A stretch of DNA of 64,000 nt, taken from B30-G6 sp964633115. GTDB lineage: Bacteria; Desulfobacterota; Desulfobacteria; Desulfobacterales; B30-G6. Positions within the stretch are counted from its first letter, which is position 1. Every line of letters starts with the position of its first letter. Under the pieces are notes generated by a model. It saw nothing but the letters and a program-made list of their open reading frames with translations. It did not search any database and was not told the DNA's origin. Below are positions 35,055 to 43,139 of this stretch, one piece after another. Location: contig CAZWEO010000001.1 of assembly GCA_964633115.1 (NCBI GenBank), positions 62,001-126,000 of the forward strand, in the 5' to 3' direction. A program made the translations under genes and the position numbers.

Positions 35055-35096
35055 AATAAAAAAGTGATTTCGCTCAGGCAAAATCACTTTTTTATT
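35055..35096. terminator. Bidirectional intrinsic terminator after gyrB
   Basis: Perfect 16-base arms AATAAAAAAGTGATTT (35055-35070) and complement (35081-35096) around a 10-base loop, with A and T runs built in on both strands. It starts at the gyrB stop and covers the last codon and stop of the convergent KASIII-like gene (ends 35084), serving both. Confidence 0.88.
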
Positions 35097-36619
35097 TGGA
35101 GGAAGGAACTTCGGGTCATGCCGGCGCCTACAGAATCGTTTAGGATCACTTTGGCGGAACGCAATTTTGCCAGATTTTGATTAATGCGAAATCCTTGAAT
35201 ATTGTCAGCCGTAAGTTTTTTACCTTCCAAATCATAGGGTAGGCGTTGCATACAAACCACCGAACAATTGCCACGCGTGTGGATGTTGGTAATCATTTTA
35301 TTGGACAGATAATCAACCACCTCCTTTTTCAAACCCGGTTGGCCATTGTCCAGGACTTTTTCGAGCATCATGGGTATCATGGCAAAATTGGCCTGGTGTT
35401 CAATCAGTAAATCAAGATCATAAACACTGAGTTGGTTTTGTTGCATCAGGTCGCTGAGATGTTCTTTGGCTCCACGTGTGGCATACAGGAAAACACCCTT
35501 TCCATTCATATCGCCAAAGACATCGTCTTCGGTGGGAACCGCCTGAATATAGTCCGCAAAACAGCCATGGGTCCGCGTGTGCGTGTCCACAATCCCGCGG
35601 CGGGGTCTTTCAAAAGTAAAACCAGAACCGCGTTGAACGCTAATGTCGGCTGTTAAATCTTTTCGCAAATAGACACTGACGATGGAACGAAACTTACCGG
35701 ATTGAATGTAAGCGCGGGCACAGTCATCGACCAGCTGGGGGGATTTGGACAGTGTCATGATATCATAGGCAAAGGCATCAATACGGCGATTATAAAAAGC
35801 CAGGTCGCTTTTAAACCCATTGGAGCGGCGGTTACCGAAATTTTCCGGAAACATAAGAACCGCCAATTCATGCTGCAATCTGGCGGCTGTGGCTGGTACG
35901 CGGAAATGCAGTTTGCCAAGCTGATTGTCGATGATAATGCCGTCGATTTTTTGATCACCATTTATATCGAAAATCGCTTGCGCAAGCTCGGGGATAAAAT
36001 CAGAAGCTAAGGAACATTGTGATTTTTCGGTCTGAATCTGGCCGTTGCGAGGGACGCAGGTGGCAGTTGTTTCGAATCCGGTTGCCAAGGCATCGTCACC
36101 AAAAATGATATTCGACGTGTCGAGCGGCACAAAGGCCTTGGCCCGATGAATATTTTCAGCCCCTACCACGACGGATACGTCACCTTGTTTTAAATAACCG
36201 GACAAAGTTAGCATAAATAGCAGTTCCACACTGACATTGTATCCTGGGCAGCCGGCATAAAGATCCAGAGCAATTGCTTCTGGACATTGGTTCTTAATAA
36301 TTTTAAATGGATAGCGAACCAGTGGTCCAGGATCATATTTATCGTCGCCCACATTGGTTGCCCCGATAACTACTTTTATTCTTTTTGGTTCGATCTTTGC
36401 TGTGTCCAGCAGGTTTTGAATCGCGATGGTTCCGATGCGAACATCGTCCGGCGCCACCATCCGCGTGCGGATGCCAATCCGCTCCTCGATGGTCTTTAAA
36501 TTGACCGGAATCTCTCCTTTGAAGAGCATGCCCTTATTTTCATATATGGTATTATCGGTCAGGGTACCACCATTCCAGGCGCCATATGCTTTAATTTCGA
36601 GAACGGATCCTTGGATCAC
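35084..36619 (-). CDS. KASIII-like (FabH-type) thiolase-fold enzyme with large insertion
   Basis: 511-residue thiolase-fold protein; ordinary FabH enzymes have about 320 residues. The catalytic triad is visible: Cys124 in DLYAGCPGYNVS, His408 in LLIEHQANFAM, Asn451 in TRGNCSVV. These correspond to Cys112, His244 and Asn274 of E. coli FabH, so the Cys-to-His gap is about 150 residues longer. The added material (about 190-350) includes DINGDQKIDG at 219-228, which resembles a calcium-binding loop. Activity could be acyl-ACP/CoA condensation or a related acyl transfer. The GTG start at 36619 has TGGAG about 7 bases upstream. The gene is monocistronic, between the shared terminator and repeat family A copy 3. 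Confidence 0.78.
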   Translation of the reverse strand: MIQGSVLEIKAYGAWNGGTLTDNTIYENKGMLFKGEIPVNLKTIEERIGIRTRMVAPDDVRIGTIAIQNLLDTAKIEPKRIKVVIGATNVGDDKYDPGPLVRYPFKIIKNQCPEAIALDLYAGCPGYNVSVELLFMLTLSGYLKQGDVSVVVGAENIHRAKAFVPLDTSNIIFGDDALATGFETTATCVPRNGQIQTEKSQCSLASDFIPELAQAIFDINGDQKIDGIIIDNQLGKLHFRVPATAARLQHELAVLMFPENFGNRRSNGFKSDLAFYNRRIDAFAYDIMTLSKSPQLVDDCARAYIQSGKFRSIVSVYLRKDLTADISVQRGSGFTFERPRRGIVDTHTRTHGCFADYIQAVPTEDDVFGDMNGKGVFLYATRGAKEHLSDLMQQNQLSVYDLDLLIEHQANFAMIPMMLEKVLDNGQPGLKKEVVDYLSNKMITNIHTRGNCSVVCMQRLPYDLEGKKLTADNIQGFRINQNLAKLRSAKVILNDSVGAGMTRSSFLQIKK

Positions 36620-36644
36620 TGTAAGCTCCAGATTGTCAGTATTT

Positions 36645-36772
36645 ATATTTGAATTCCTTGCTGCAACACGACTTGAGCTCGGCTAAAGATTTGCTGACGG
36701 AATATGGATTTTTAATCTTTCGTATAAAAGCGACGTAGTCGCGCTCCATAAAATCGTGGGACACGATTTTAT
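36645..36772 (+). repeat. Dispersed intergenic repeat, family A, copy 3
   Basis: Contains ATTTGAATTCCTTGCTGC, then CGACTTGAGCTCG, a small hairpin GCGAC-GTA-GTCGC, and the end hairpin ATAAAATCGTG-GGA-CACGATTTTAT (36748-36772; 11-base stem). The end stem is one pair longer than in copies 1 and 2 while still fully paired, which argues that the structure is kept. It lies upstream of the KASIII-like gene. Confidence 0.75.
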
Positions 36773-37006
36773 TTTCTAAATTAATCGGGCCATTATCGTA
36801 AAAAAACCTATAACAGAAGTTTTTCGCTTTTCAATAGATGCAAGTGAGTATTTTGTACTTGATTCAAAACTAGACAAATGTGATTAATAAGCAAATCAGC
36901 CAAAACTGGGCATAAAACGGCAATGTAAAAGTTTTGTAAAATCAAATCGCCTGGCGTTTTGATTTATAGTAGCCTAGCCGCATTATTCTCTATTTGATTA
37001 GTTTAA
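36773..37006. other. Rest of the 387-base gap upstream of the thymidylate-synthase-like gene
   Basis: AT-rich sequence after the family A repeat with no reading frame of interest. It should contain the promoter of the plus-strand run starting at 37007 and, with the repeat region, that of the minus-strand KASIII-like gene. No clear -35/-10 pair, riboswitch or RNA fold could be recognised by eye. Confidence 0.35.
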
Positions 37007-37813
37007 ATGAGGCGCTCAATGAACATTCACACGATCACAGCAAGGGATTTGCCCGATTTATGGTTTCAGGCAGTCCATGATATTTTAGACCATGGCAAAC
37101 GGTTTAACATCGATAGAGGATCATATGCCGGGCAAACCCGATTGGAGTATGACTATTTTTTTGGTCAGGTCCTGCATCCATATAGCGAACCACTCCTGCC
37201 GGACATTCCACCGTCTTGCGGCATTCCTAACCCGGTTGAGGAGGCCTATATCTATGGTGGCGATGGATATGAACGCTCCTATATCGAGTATCTCATGACC
37301 GGTCATAAAGAACCAGGGGAATCCTATACCTATGGCGAACGTTTGACGCGAACGCCCATAACCCGTAATAAATTGGAATGGTGGCAAAGCGGCAACGAGG
37401 AGATCATTGATAAAAAGGCAGTCGATGGCAAAATCGTATTTGAGGAAAATGGCACCCTGTATTTAAATCAAATTGAGTGGATCATTGACACCTATAAAAA
37501 GTATGGCTACCGCAACAATCAGATGGTCCTGCAAATTGCGCACCCGTCCGATATGACTTTGATTGACCCACCCTGCCTAAGGTCCATCGATACCCGTGTA
37601 CAGGGCGACCAACTTAATTTCTTTGTTTATTTCCGATCTTGGGATCTGTGGGGCGGCTTACCGGCCAACCTTGCCGGCATCCAAAATTTAAAGAGTTATA
37701 TGGCAGCCGAAATCGGGGTAAAAGATGGTCAAATGGTGGTGGAAAGCAAGGGATTGCATTTATACGGCTATGCTGAAGATTTGGCCAAGCTACGCTGTTT
37801 GCGAGAGGATTAG
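37007..37813 (+). CDS. thyA: Thymidylate synthase, ThyA-type (archaeal-like)
   Basis: 268-residue cytoplasmic enzyme. Active-site marks of folate-dependent thymidylate synthase are present in order: PPC with nucleophile Cys190, RSWD (210-213), GLPANLA with Asn221 (the residue that selects dUMP over dCMP) and HLY (251-253). The N-terminal third is divergent from E. coli ThyA and resembles the methanogen-type branch (TIGR03283). It would make dTMP from dUMP and methylene-tetrahydrofolate. Overall similarity is weaker than for typical bacterial ThyA, so a hydroxymethylase activity cannot be ruled out. The first ATG (37007) is used; a second lies at 37019. A coaX gene follows after 27 bases. Confidence 0.78.
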   Translation: MRRSMNIHTITARDLPDLWFQAVHDILDHGKRFNIDRGSYAGQTRLEYDYFFGQVLHPYSEPLLPDIPPSCGIPNPVEEAYIYGGDGYERSYIEYLMTGHKEPGESYTYGERLTRTPITRNKLEWWQSGNEEIIDKKAVDGKIVFEENGTLYLNQIEWIIDTYKKYGYRNNQMVLQIAHPSDMTLIDPPCLRSIDTRVQGDQLNFFVYFRSWDLWGGLPANLAGIQNLKSYMAAEIGVKDGQMVVESKGLHLYGYAEDLAKLRCLRED

Positions 37814-37840
37814 AACCTAAAACAAGATGAGGCGAAAACT

Positions 37841-38620
37841 GTGCTTTTGGCAATTGATATCAGTAACTCGACCATAAAGGCTGGAATTTTTAATCAAGAG
37901 AATTTAATCGCAAACTGGCAGTTCGCAACCGAAAGGCATAAAGTTGCCGATGATTATGCTATGCTCATATTAAACCTTTTTAAGGCCAGCAATATCTCTT
38001 TGGACCAGATAACCGGAGTCTGTTTTTCCAGTGTCGTGCCACCACTGCGCGCAGTCTTCGCTCAAATTGCACGCCAGTACATCAAAACCGAGCCCATCAT
38101 CGTAAGCCCTGCCGTCAAGACTGACGTGATCTTCAATATTGATACCCCGCGCGAACTTGGTGGAGATCGGATCGTCAATGCACTAGCGACGTACCGACTA
38201 TATGGCGGGCCAGCCATCTCAATCGCATTCGGCACCGCAACTGTTTTTGACTGTATTTCTGACCAGGGCGAATATCTGGGCGGCGCGATTGCCCCAGGTA
38301 TGATCGGTGCCCTGGAATCGTTGACGCGATCGGCCGCCCAACTCTATCAGGTTGAAATAAAACAACCCGACCAAGTAGTTGGCAAAAATACAATTCAGAT
38401 GATGCAATCCGGACTTGTCCTGGGATATGTGGCTCTGGTGGAGGGCATGGTCGCTCGCTTAAAGCGCGAAATGCTGGCAGATACATCTGATTCGAAGTTT
38501 ACGGTTATCGCCACGGGGGGGTTGGCCGAGATCATTGCACCGGAAACAAAAGCAATTGATGTGGTTGATCAGGAGCACTTATTGAAGGGATTGAGGCTTG
38601 TATACGAAATGAATAAATAG
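37841..38620 (+). CDS. coaX: Type III pantothenate kinase
   Basis: 259-residue enzyme for the first step of coenzyme A synthesis. It shows the ASKHA-fold phosphate-1 motif LLAIDISNSTIKAG, then SSVVPPL, DTPRELGGDRIVNALA with catalytic Asp (about residue 105-120), and AFGTATVFDCI (about residue 128). Lengths match the CoaX family (about 255). Starts at GTG with GAGGCG upstream. It is followed by two CoA-transferase subunits, so three CoA-related genes sit in a row. Confidence 0.92.
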   Translation: MLLAIDISNSTIKAGIFNQENLIANWQFATERHKVADDYAMLILNLFKASNISLDQITGVCFSSVVPPLRAVFAQIARQYIKTEPIIVSPAVKTDVIFNIDTPRELGGDRIVNALATYRLYGGPAISIAFGTATVFDCISDQGEYLGGAIAPGMIGALESLTRSAAQLYQVEIKQPDQVVGKNTIQMMQSGLVLGYVALVEGMVARLKREMLADTSDSKFTVIATGGLAEIIAPETKAIDVVDQEHLLKGLRLVYEMNK

Positions 38621-38654
38621 AAGCCATTAAAAAAAGTAGGTTATATAAAGCAAG

Positions 38655-39632
38655 ATGGAATCCGGTCAAAACAAAGTCATGGCATTATCAGACGCTGTTT
38701 CGCTATACGTGGTAAATGAATGCCATATTTCCATCGGCGGATTCACCATCAATCGGAACCCCATGGCCGCTGTATATGAAATCATTCGCCAAGGTATCAA
38801 AGGATTGCATGTTTATGCCCATTCCAATGGACAGGGGATTGACGAGTTGGTGGGGGCGGGGTGTGTGGCCAAGCTAGAAATAGCCTATGCCGGTAGTGGA
38901 CGTTTCGCACCTACTTGTATCCGTTTTAGAAAAGCTGTGGAGAATGGATCCCTTGCGGTTGAGGATTATTCCAATTATCAAATGACGTTGCGGTTCTTGG
39001 CTGGCGCCATGGGCATCCCTTTTATGCCCACCCGATCCGGGCTTGGCTCAAGTATTGTTGATACCTGGGGTTTTGATATACCCACGCGAAGGTCTGATTC
39101 CAGACTCCCGGATAAAAAAATAGTCATTATGGACAACCCATTTGGCGATTGGGCGGATGCCTCACGGCTGGTCCTGGTACCGGCCATTAATCCCGATGTC
39201 ACCATAATCCACGTTCAACAAGCTGACCCGCATGGAAACTGCCATATTCAAGGATTAACGTTTGCCGATGTGGAACAGGCAAAAGCTGCAAAAAAAGTTA
39301 TTGTTACCTGTGAAGAATTGGTGACCAGCGAACAGATCCGGTCACAATCAGACCAAAACCAGATCCCGTCTTTTTGTGTGGATGCTGTCGTGCCGATACC
39401 GTTTGGCGCTTACCCCACAGCCTGTTTTCATCATTATGATTATGATCCAATCCATTTAAATACCTACAAGCAGGCAGCCCAGGATGAGGATCGTTATCTA
39501 GCCTATTTGCAAAAATATATTTTTGGTTTGGACAACCATGAAGCGCTATTGAAGCTGGTGGGCACAGAACAACTTGTTAAAATTAAAGCGGATAAACGAA
39601 CCGGCTATGCAATGGGACTCGATCGCCGCTAA
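38655..39632 (+). CDS. Family I CoA-transferase, subunit A (glutaconate CoA-transferase-like)
   Basis: 325-residue subunit. The start ALSDAVSLYVVNECHISIGGFTINRNPMAAVYEIIRQG and the middle DTWGFDIPTRRSDSRLPDKK, PFGDWADASRLVLVPAINPDVTIIHVQQADPHGNCHIQG match the alpha subunit of GctA-type CoA-transferases. It pairs with subunit B to move CoA between carboxylic acids. The first ATG is used; one at 38679 is an alternative. It is separated from subunit B by 163 bases occupied by repeat family B. The substrate is not defined by sequence. Confidence 0.87.
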   Translation: MESGQNKVMALSDAVSLYVVNECHISIGGFTINRNPMAAVYEIIRQGIKGLHVYAHSNGQGIDELVGAGCVAKLEIAYAGSGRFAPTCIRFRKAVENGSLAVEDYSNYQMTLRFLAGAMGIPFMPTRSGLGSSIVDTWGFDIPTRRSDSRLPDKKIVIMDNPFGDWADASRLVLVPAINPDVTIIHVQQADPHGNCHIQGLTFADVEQAKAAKKVIVTCEELVTSEQIRSQSDQNQIPSFCVDAVVPIPFGAYPTACFHHYDYDPIHLNTYKQAAQDEDRYLAYLQKYIFGLDNHEALLKLVGTEQLVKIKADKRTGYAMGLDRR

Positions 39633-39681
39633 TTACTTTCCAGGCATCTGTGTACATAATTTCTAAATTAGAAAGAGGGGG

Positions 39682-39791
39682 CGGTTTTGAAAAAGGTTTA
39701 AATTCAAGTGCGTGTGGCACAACACAGTCTGTCAGGCCATAGCTCGAAGAGCGACGGCTGAAAGTTGAGCCTTTTACGAAACCGTTTTTTT
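39682..39791. repeat. Dispersed long-hairpin repeat, family B, copy 2, between CoA-transferase subunits
   Basis: Outer arms CGGTTTTGAAAAAGG (39682-39696) and CCTTTTACGAAACCG (39770-39784) pair with few mismatches and are followed by seven T. This gives the look of an intrinsic terminator. It lies between two genes whose products form one enzyme and ends 4 bases before the subunit B ATG. Same layout as copy 1 at 2808-2927. Confidence 0.7.
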
Positions 39792-39795
39792 AATA

Positions 39796-40569
39796 ATGTC
39801 GGAAGAGTACAGCCTTAGAGAGATGATGGCCATTACTGCTGCCCGTCAAATTAAAGATGGGGATATTGTCTTTTGTGGCACCGGCATATCAATGCTGGCC
39901 GCCATGGCCGCCAAGCATATTAGCGCCCCCAAGAGCACAATTTTTTTTGAGACCGGCGCGATTGATTCAATCCTCGAGGAGGTCCCGCTCGCCGTGGCTG
40001 ATCCGCGGGTCATGTATGGGACTGCAGTTAACGGCAGCTTGGCAGACTCCTTTGCAACCATGCAAAACAGGCGGACGGGCCGACGGGTAGTCGGAATTAT
40101 GGGCGCAGCCCAGATAGACCGTTTTGGCAATTTAAATTCAACCGTTATCGGCAATTATCAACAGCCCAAAGTCCGGTTCTCAGGAAGTGGTGGGGCCTGT
40201 GATGTGGCCTCTTTTGTGGGACGCACCATTATTTTCATGCAGCATGAGAAACGGAAATTTGTCCGACAAGTGGACTATTTAACCAGTCCGGGGTGGCTGG
40301 ACGGACCCCGTAGGCGTGAAGAAATCGGCCTCAAGCCGGGAGGGCCGTCAGCGGTGATAACCAACATGGCGATTTTGGGGTTTGACAGCAAAACCAAAGA
40401 GATGTTTTTAGAAGGCTTTTTCCCAGGTATATCGCCTGTCAAAATTCTAGAACACATGTCGTTTGAAGTGGATATATCGCGGGCAGTTGAGGTACCAGCA
40501 CCCAGCAATGAAGAGTTGCAAATTTTAAGAGATGTGTGTGACCCTCAGCGACTTATTTTGGGCGTATAA
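39796..40569 (+). CDS. Family I CoA-transferase, subunit B (glutaconate CoA-transferase-like)
   Basis: 257-residue catalytic subunit. The glutamate that forms the CoA thioester is Glu52 in IFFETGAID, corresponding to Glu54 of Acidaminococcus GctB. GGACDVASFVGRTIIFMQHEKRKFV and GGPSAVITNMAILGFD are typical of the family. The ATG follows the hairpin and T-run of repeat B copy 2 by only 4 bases and has no visible ribosome site. Expression must rely on an unusual start, on an internal start at codon 10 or 11, or be low. The reading frame itself is intact. Confidence 0.87.
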   Translation: MSEEYSLREMMAITAARQIKDGDIVFCGTGISMLAAMAAKHISAPKSTIFFETGAIDSILEEVPLAVADPRVMYGTAVNGSLADSFATMQNRRTGRRVVGIMGAAQIDRFGNLNSTVIGNYQQPKVRFSGSGGACDVASFVGRTIIFMQHEKRKFVRQVDYLTSPGWLDGPRRREEIGLKPGGPSAVITNMAILGFDSKTKEMFLEGFFPGISPVKILEHMSFEVDISRAVEVPAPSNEELQILRDVCDPQRLILGV

Positions 40570-42554
40570 AATTTTTGCAGTAAAATGACACCCACCAAAA
40601 GCATCAATCCGGTAGCATCGGCCCAATACGCCGGCCAAAATAGACCTGCAGCCGCAAGCCAGAAAAGGATTGTCTCCAACCAGGTAGCCCGTCGTAAAAA
40701 GTATCTTTCCAAGCCAGAGGCAAAGGCCACCAATCCCAAGGAGGTGACAGCCATGGTTAGTATGACCTCCCAATTGAATAAATCGTAATTTGGGCCAACA
40801 CCCAGCAGCGGGCGATAGGCCATGATGATCGGAATAATATAGAGGCCTTTGGCCAGTTTCCAGGAAGTGAAGGCCGTTTGCATGGGATTGGCTCCGGCAA
40901 CACCAGCACCTGCAAAGCTTGCCAGGCTAACCGGGGGTGTCACGTTGGCATCTTGAGAATACCAAAACACAATCATATGTGAAACCATGATAGGTACGCC
41001 CATGTCCAAGAGCGCCGGCCCAGCCAGCGTGGCCAGAACAATATAGCTGGCCGTCACTGGCAGACCCATACCTAGGACTAAGGAAGCACCACCGATTAAC
41101 AAGATCGCCAGGGCCTTAATGCCGAAACTGAGATCCAGTACCAGGCTGGAAAATTTAAGTCCCATGCCAGTAAGCGTGACCATACCCACAATGATGCCAG
41201 CGGCGGCACAAGCCACCGAAACCATTACAGCGCTTTTGGCACCTTTTTCTAAGGCGCCAATTATGGTTTTAAACTCGCGCAGACAAAACGTGGCCAACGA
41301 TTCGCGATTGGCAGCATCTGCGGAGGGTTGCGCTGCTTGCACGCCCCAGCGGACTGCGTTGGCGATGAGACTAGCCGCCAGCGTACTCATAACTGCCACA
41401 AAACCGGCCATCATCGGAGAGTAATTGGAAACCAATACATAAATGAGTATGACCACCGGTATGATGAAATGGAGTCCTTCCTTGATGACATTCCATACTC
41501 TGGGAAGATTTTCCTTGGGTTGACCTTCCAGACCATATTTCTTGGCCTCATAGTGAACAAAAAATAGGACGGTTACATAGTACATAATGGCAGGAACCAG
41601 GGCCACTTTGATAATGGTAAGGTAACTGGTGCTGGTAAATTCAGCCATCAAAAATGCACCGGCACCCATGATGGGCGGCATCAGTTGGCCTCCGGTTGAG
41701 GCCGCCGCTTCGATGGCACCGGCAACATGCGGGCGATACCCCACTTTTTTCATCATCGGAATGGTAAATGAGCCTGTTGCGACCACATTGCCAACGGCCG
41801 AGCCTGATACCGATCCCATAAATCCGGAAGCCACCACGGACGTCTTGGCGGGTCCACCGGAAAAGCGTCCCGTGAGCGCATAAGCCAGATTGATGAAAAA
41901 ATTGCCGCCACCGGTATATTCTAAAAAAGCGCCGAAAAGTACGAAAACAAAAACAAAAGTTGCGGCTACCCCGATGGGTAGTCCGAAGATGCCCTCCGTG
42001 GTTAACCACAGGGTCGTGGTTATACGTTCGATGCTGTAGCCTTTGTGAATAATCAGTTCAGGCATATAGGGTCCGAAAAAGGCGTATAAAATGGCCGTTA
42101 AGCAAATCCCTGTCATGATGAAGCCAATGACGCGCCGGCAAGCCTCAAGCACCAACAAGGTCCCAATAATACTGACAACCAGATCGCTGGGCAACCAGTC
42201 ACCCTGGCGCTCGAATATATCGGTTAAGTTGGTACAGATATAATAAGTGCAATAGATAGCCGCCAGTGCCAAGAACCAATCCATAATGACCCAGCCATTC
42301 AGTTTATCTTTGCGAGCGCGTTTATAAATAGGATTGAGTAGAAACGTGAGGCATAGGATTGCGCCCAGGTGAATCGAGCGCTGCACCAGCGCTGTCAGTG
42401 CTGTGATCCCGGCGGTGTATAGTTGATACAGGCTGAGGCCAACCGCGATAACCATTACAACACGGGCAGTTGCTGCGACAAGCATTAGGTTGCTATCAGA
42501 TGGAGGCCTTAGGGGCGATTCTGTTTGCCTCTTAGCGCTAGTTTGATCGGTCAT
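40545..42554 (-). CDS. TRAP transporter permease, fused small and large subunits (TAXI type)
   Basis: 669-residue inner-membrane protein. The N-terminal part (about residues 25-160) equals the 4-helix DctQ subunit and the rest is the DctM-type transport domain with motifs such as GGQLMPPIMGAGAFLMAE and QDANVTPPVSLASFAGAGVAGANP. It uses the Na+ or H+ gradient to import organic acids or amino acids delivered by the TAXI binding protein encoded upstream. The start at 42554 has CAGGAG 6-7 bases upstream; an in-frame TTG 8 codons earlier does not. Its 3' end overlaps the end of the convergent CoA-transferase B gene by 25 bases. Confidence 0.9.
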   Translation of the reverse strand: MTDQTSAKRQTESPLRPPSDSNLMLVAATARVVMVIAVGLSLYQLYTAGITALTALVQRSIHLGAILCLTFLLNPIYKRARKDKLNGWVIMDWFLALAAIYCTYYICTNLTDIFERQGDWLPSDLVVSIIGTLLVLEACRRVIGFIMTGICLTAILYAFFGPYMPELIIHKGYSIERITTTLWLTTEGIFGLPIGVAATFVFVFVLFGAFLEYTGGGNFFINLAYALTGRFSGGPAKTSVVASGFMGSVSGSAVGNVVATGSFTIPMMKKVGYRPHVAGAIEAAASTGGQLMPPIMGAGAFLMAEFTSTSYLTIIKVALVPAIMYYVTVLFFVHYEAKKYGLEGQPKENLPRVWNVIKEGLHFIIPVVILIYVLVSNYSPMMAGFVAVMSTLAASLIANAVRWGVQAAQPSADAANRESLATFCLREFKTIIGALEKGAKSAVMVSVACAAAGIIVGMVTLTGMGLKFSSLVLDLSFGIKALAILLIGGASLVLGMGLPVTASYIVLATLAGPALLDMGVPIMVSHMIVFWYSQDANVTPPVSLASFAGAGVAGANPMQTAFTSWKLAKGLYIIPIIMAYRPLLGVGPNYDLFNWEVILTMAVTSLGLVAFASGLERYFLRRATWLETILFWLAAAGLFWPAYWADATGLMLLVGVILLQKFYTPKISR

Positions 42555-42583
42555 TCTACACTCCTGGTATAGATCCAACCCCT

Positions 42584-43129
42584 TTATGGCGATTGCGGCT
42601 TGGGTGTAGCAGGATGCGGTAAAAGCAGTTGTTTTAGTCGGTACAGCAGGCTTATGGAGCGGGCAGAGAACTGGACCGCCACATGTGCAGCTACACGGGA
42701 AAGATTGGTTCGAGTTTCCCGCCAGATAATCGTGTGGTCAACACCGGGGCTGCCAATCCTCAGAATAAAATTTCCGGTGGGCATATGCATGTCTTCGATT
42801 ACTTCAAATGGTGCGCGATACACCATGCGGCCTACACCTGGCATGCGCCCCATGCCAGCACCGAATTTGAGATAACGTTCTTCTTCGATGTAAATTCGCC
42901 CGGTTTTATCAAGGCTGTGTTCTTCCCAAATGGGCGCGTTTTCCACGGAGTGATAGTAATGCAATGTAAAACGCTCACCCGGCTGCATAGGCAGAACCAG
43001 CACGGGAGGCCCCCCTTTTACGGGTTGAATGGTTAATTCAAGGCCTCCCGGTAATAAAACTAAAATGATTAACAGCGTCAAAAGTAAGCCGGCGATTGAG
43101 CCAATGCATATACGTGCCAGCCTGCTCAA
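42584..43129 (-). CDS. DUF1850 protein of the TAXI-TRAP operon
   Basis: 181-residue protein with an N-terminal membrane segment (about residues 7-30) and a periplasmic domain. FTLHYYHSVENAPIWEEHSL near residue 55 and KFGAGMGRMPGVGRMVY near residue 87 are typical of DUF1850, which is regularly encoded between TAXI binding protein and TRAP permease genes. Function unknown; an accessory role in transport is inferred from that constant linkage. It starts at TTG with AAGGA 7 bases upstream and lies 10 bases after the binding-protein gene. Confidence 0.8.
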   Translation of the reverse strand: MSRLARICIGSIAGLLLTLLIILVLLPGGLELTIQPVKGGPPVLVLPMQPGERFTLHYYHSVENAPIWEEHSLDKTGRIYIEEERYLKFGAGMGRMPGVGRMVYRAPFEVIEDMHMPTGNFILRIGSPGVDHTIIWRETRTNLSRVAAHVAVQFSARSISLLYRLKQLLLPHPATPKPQSP

Positions 43130-43139
43130 GGTTTTTCCT

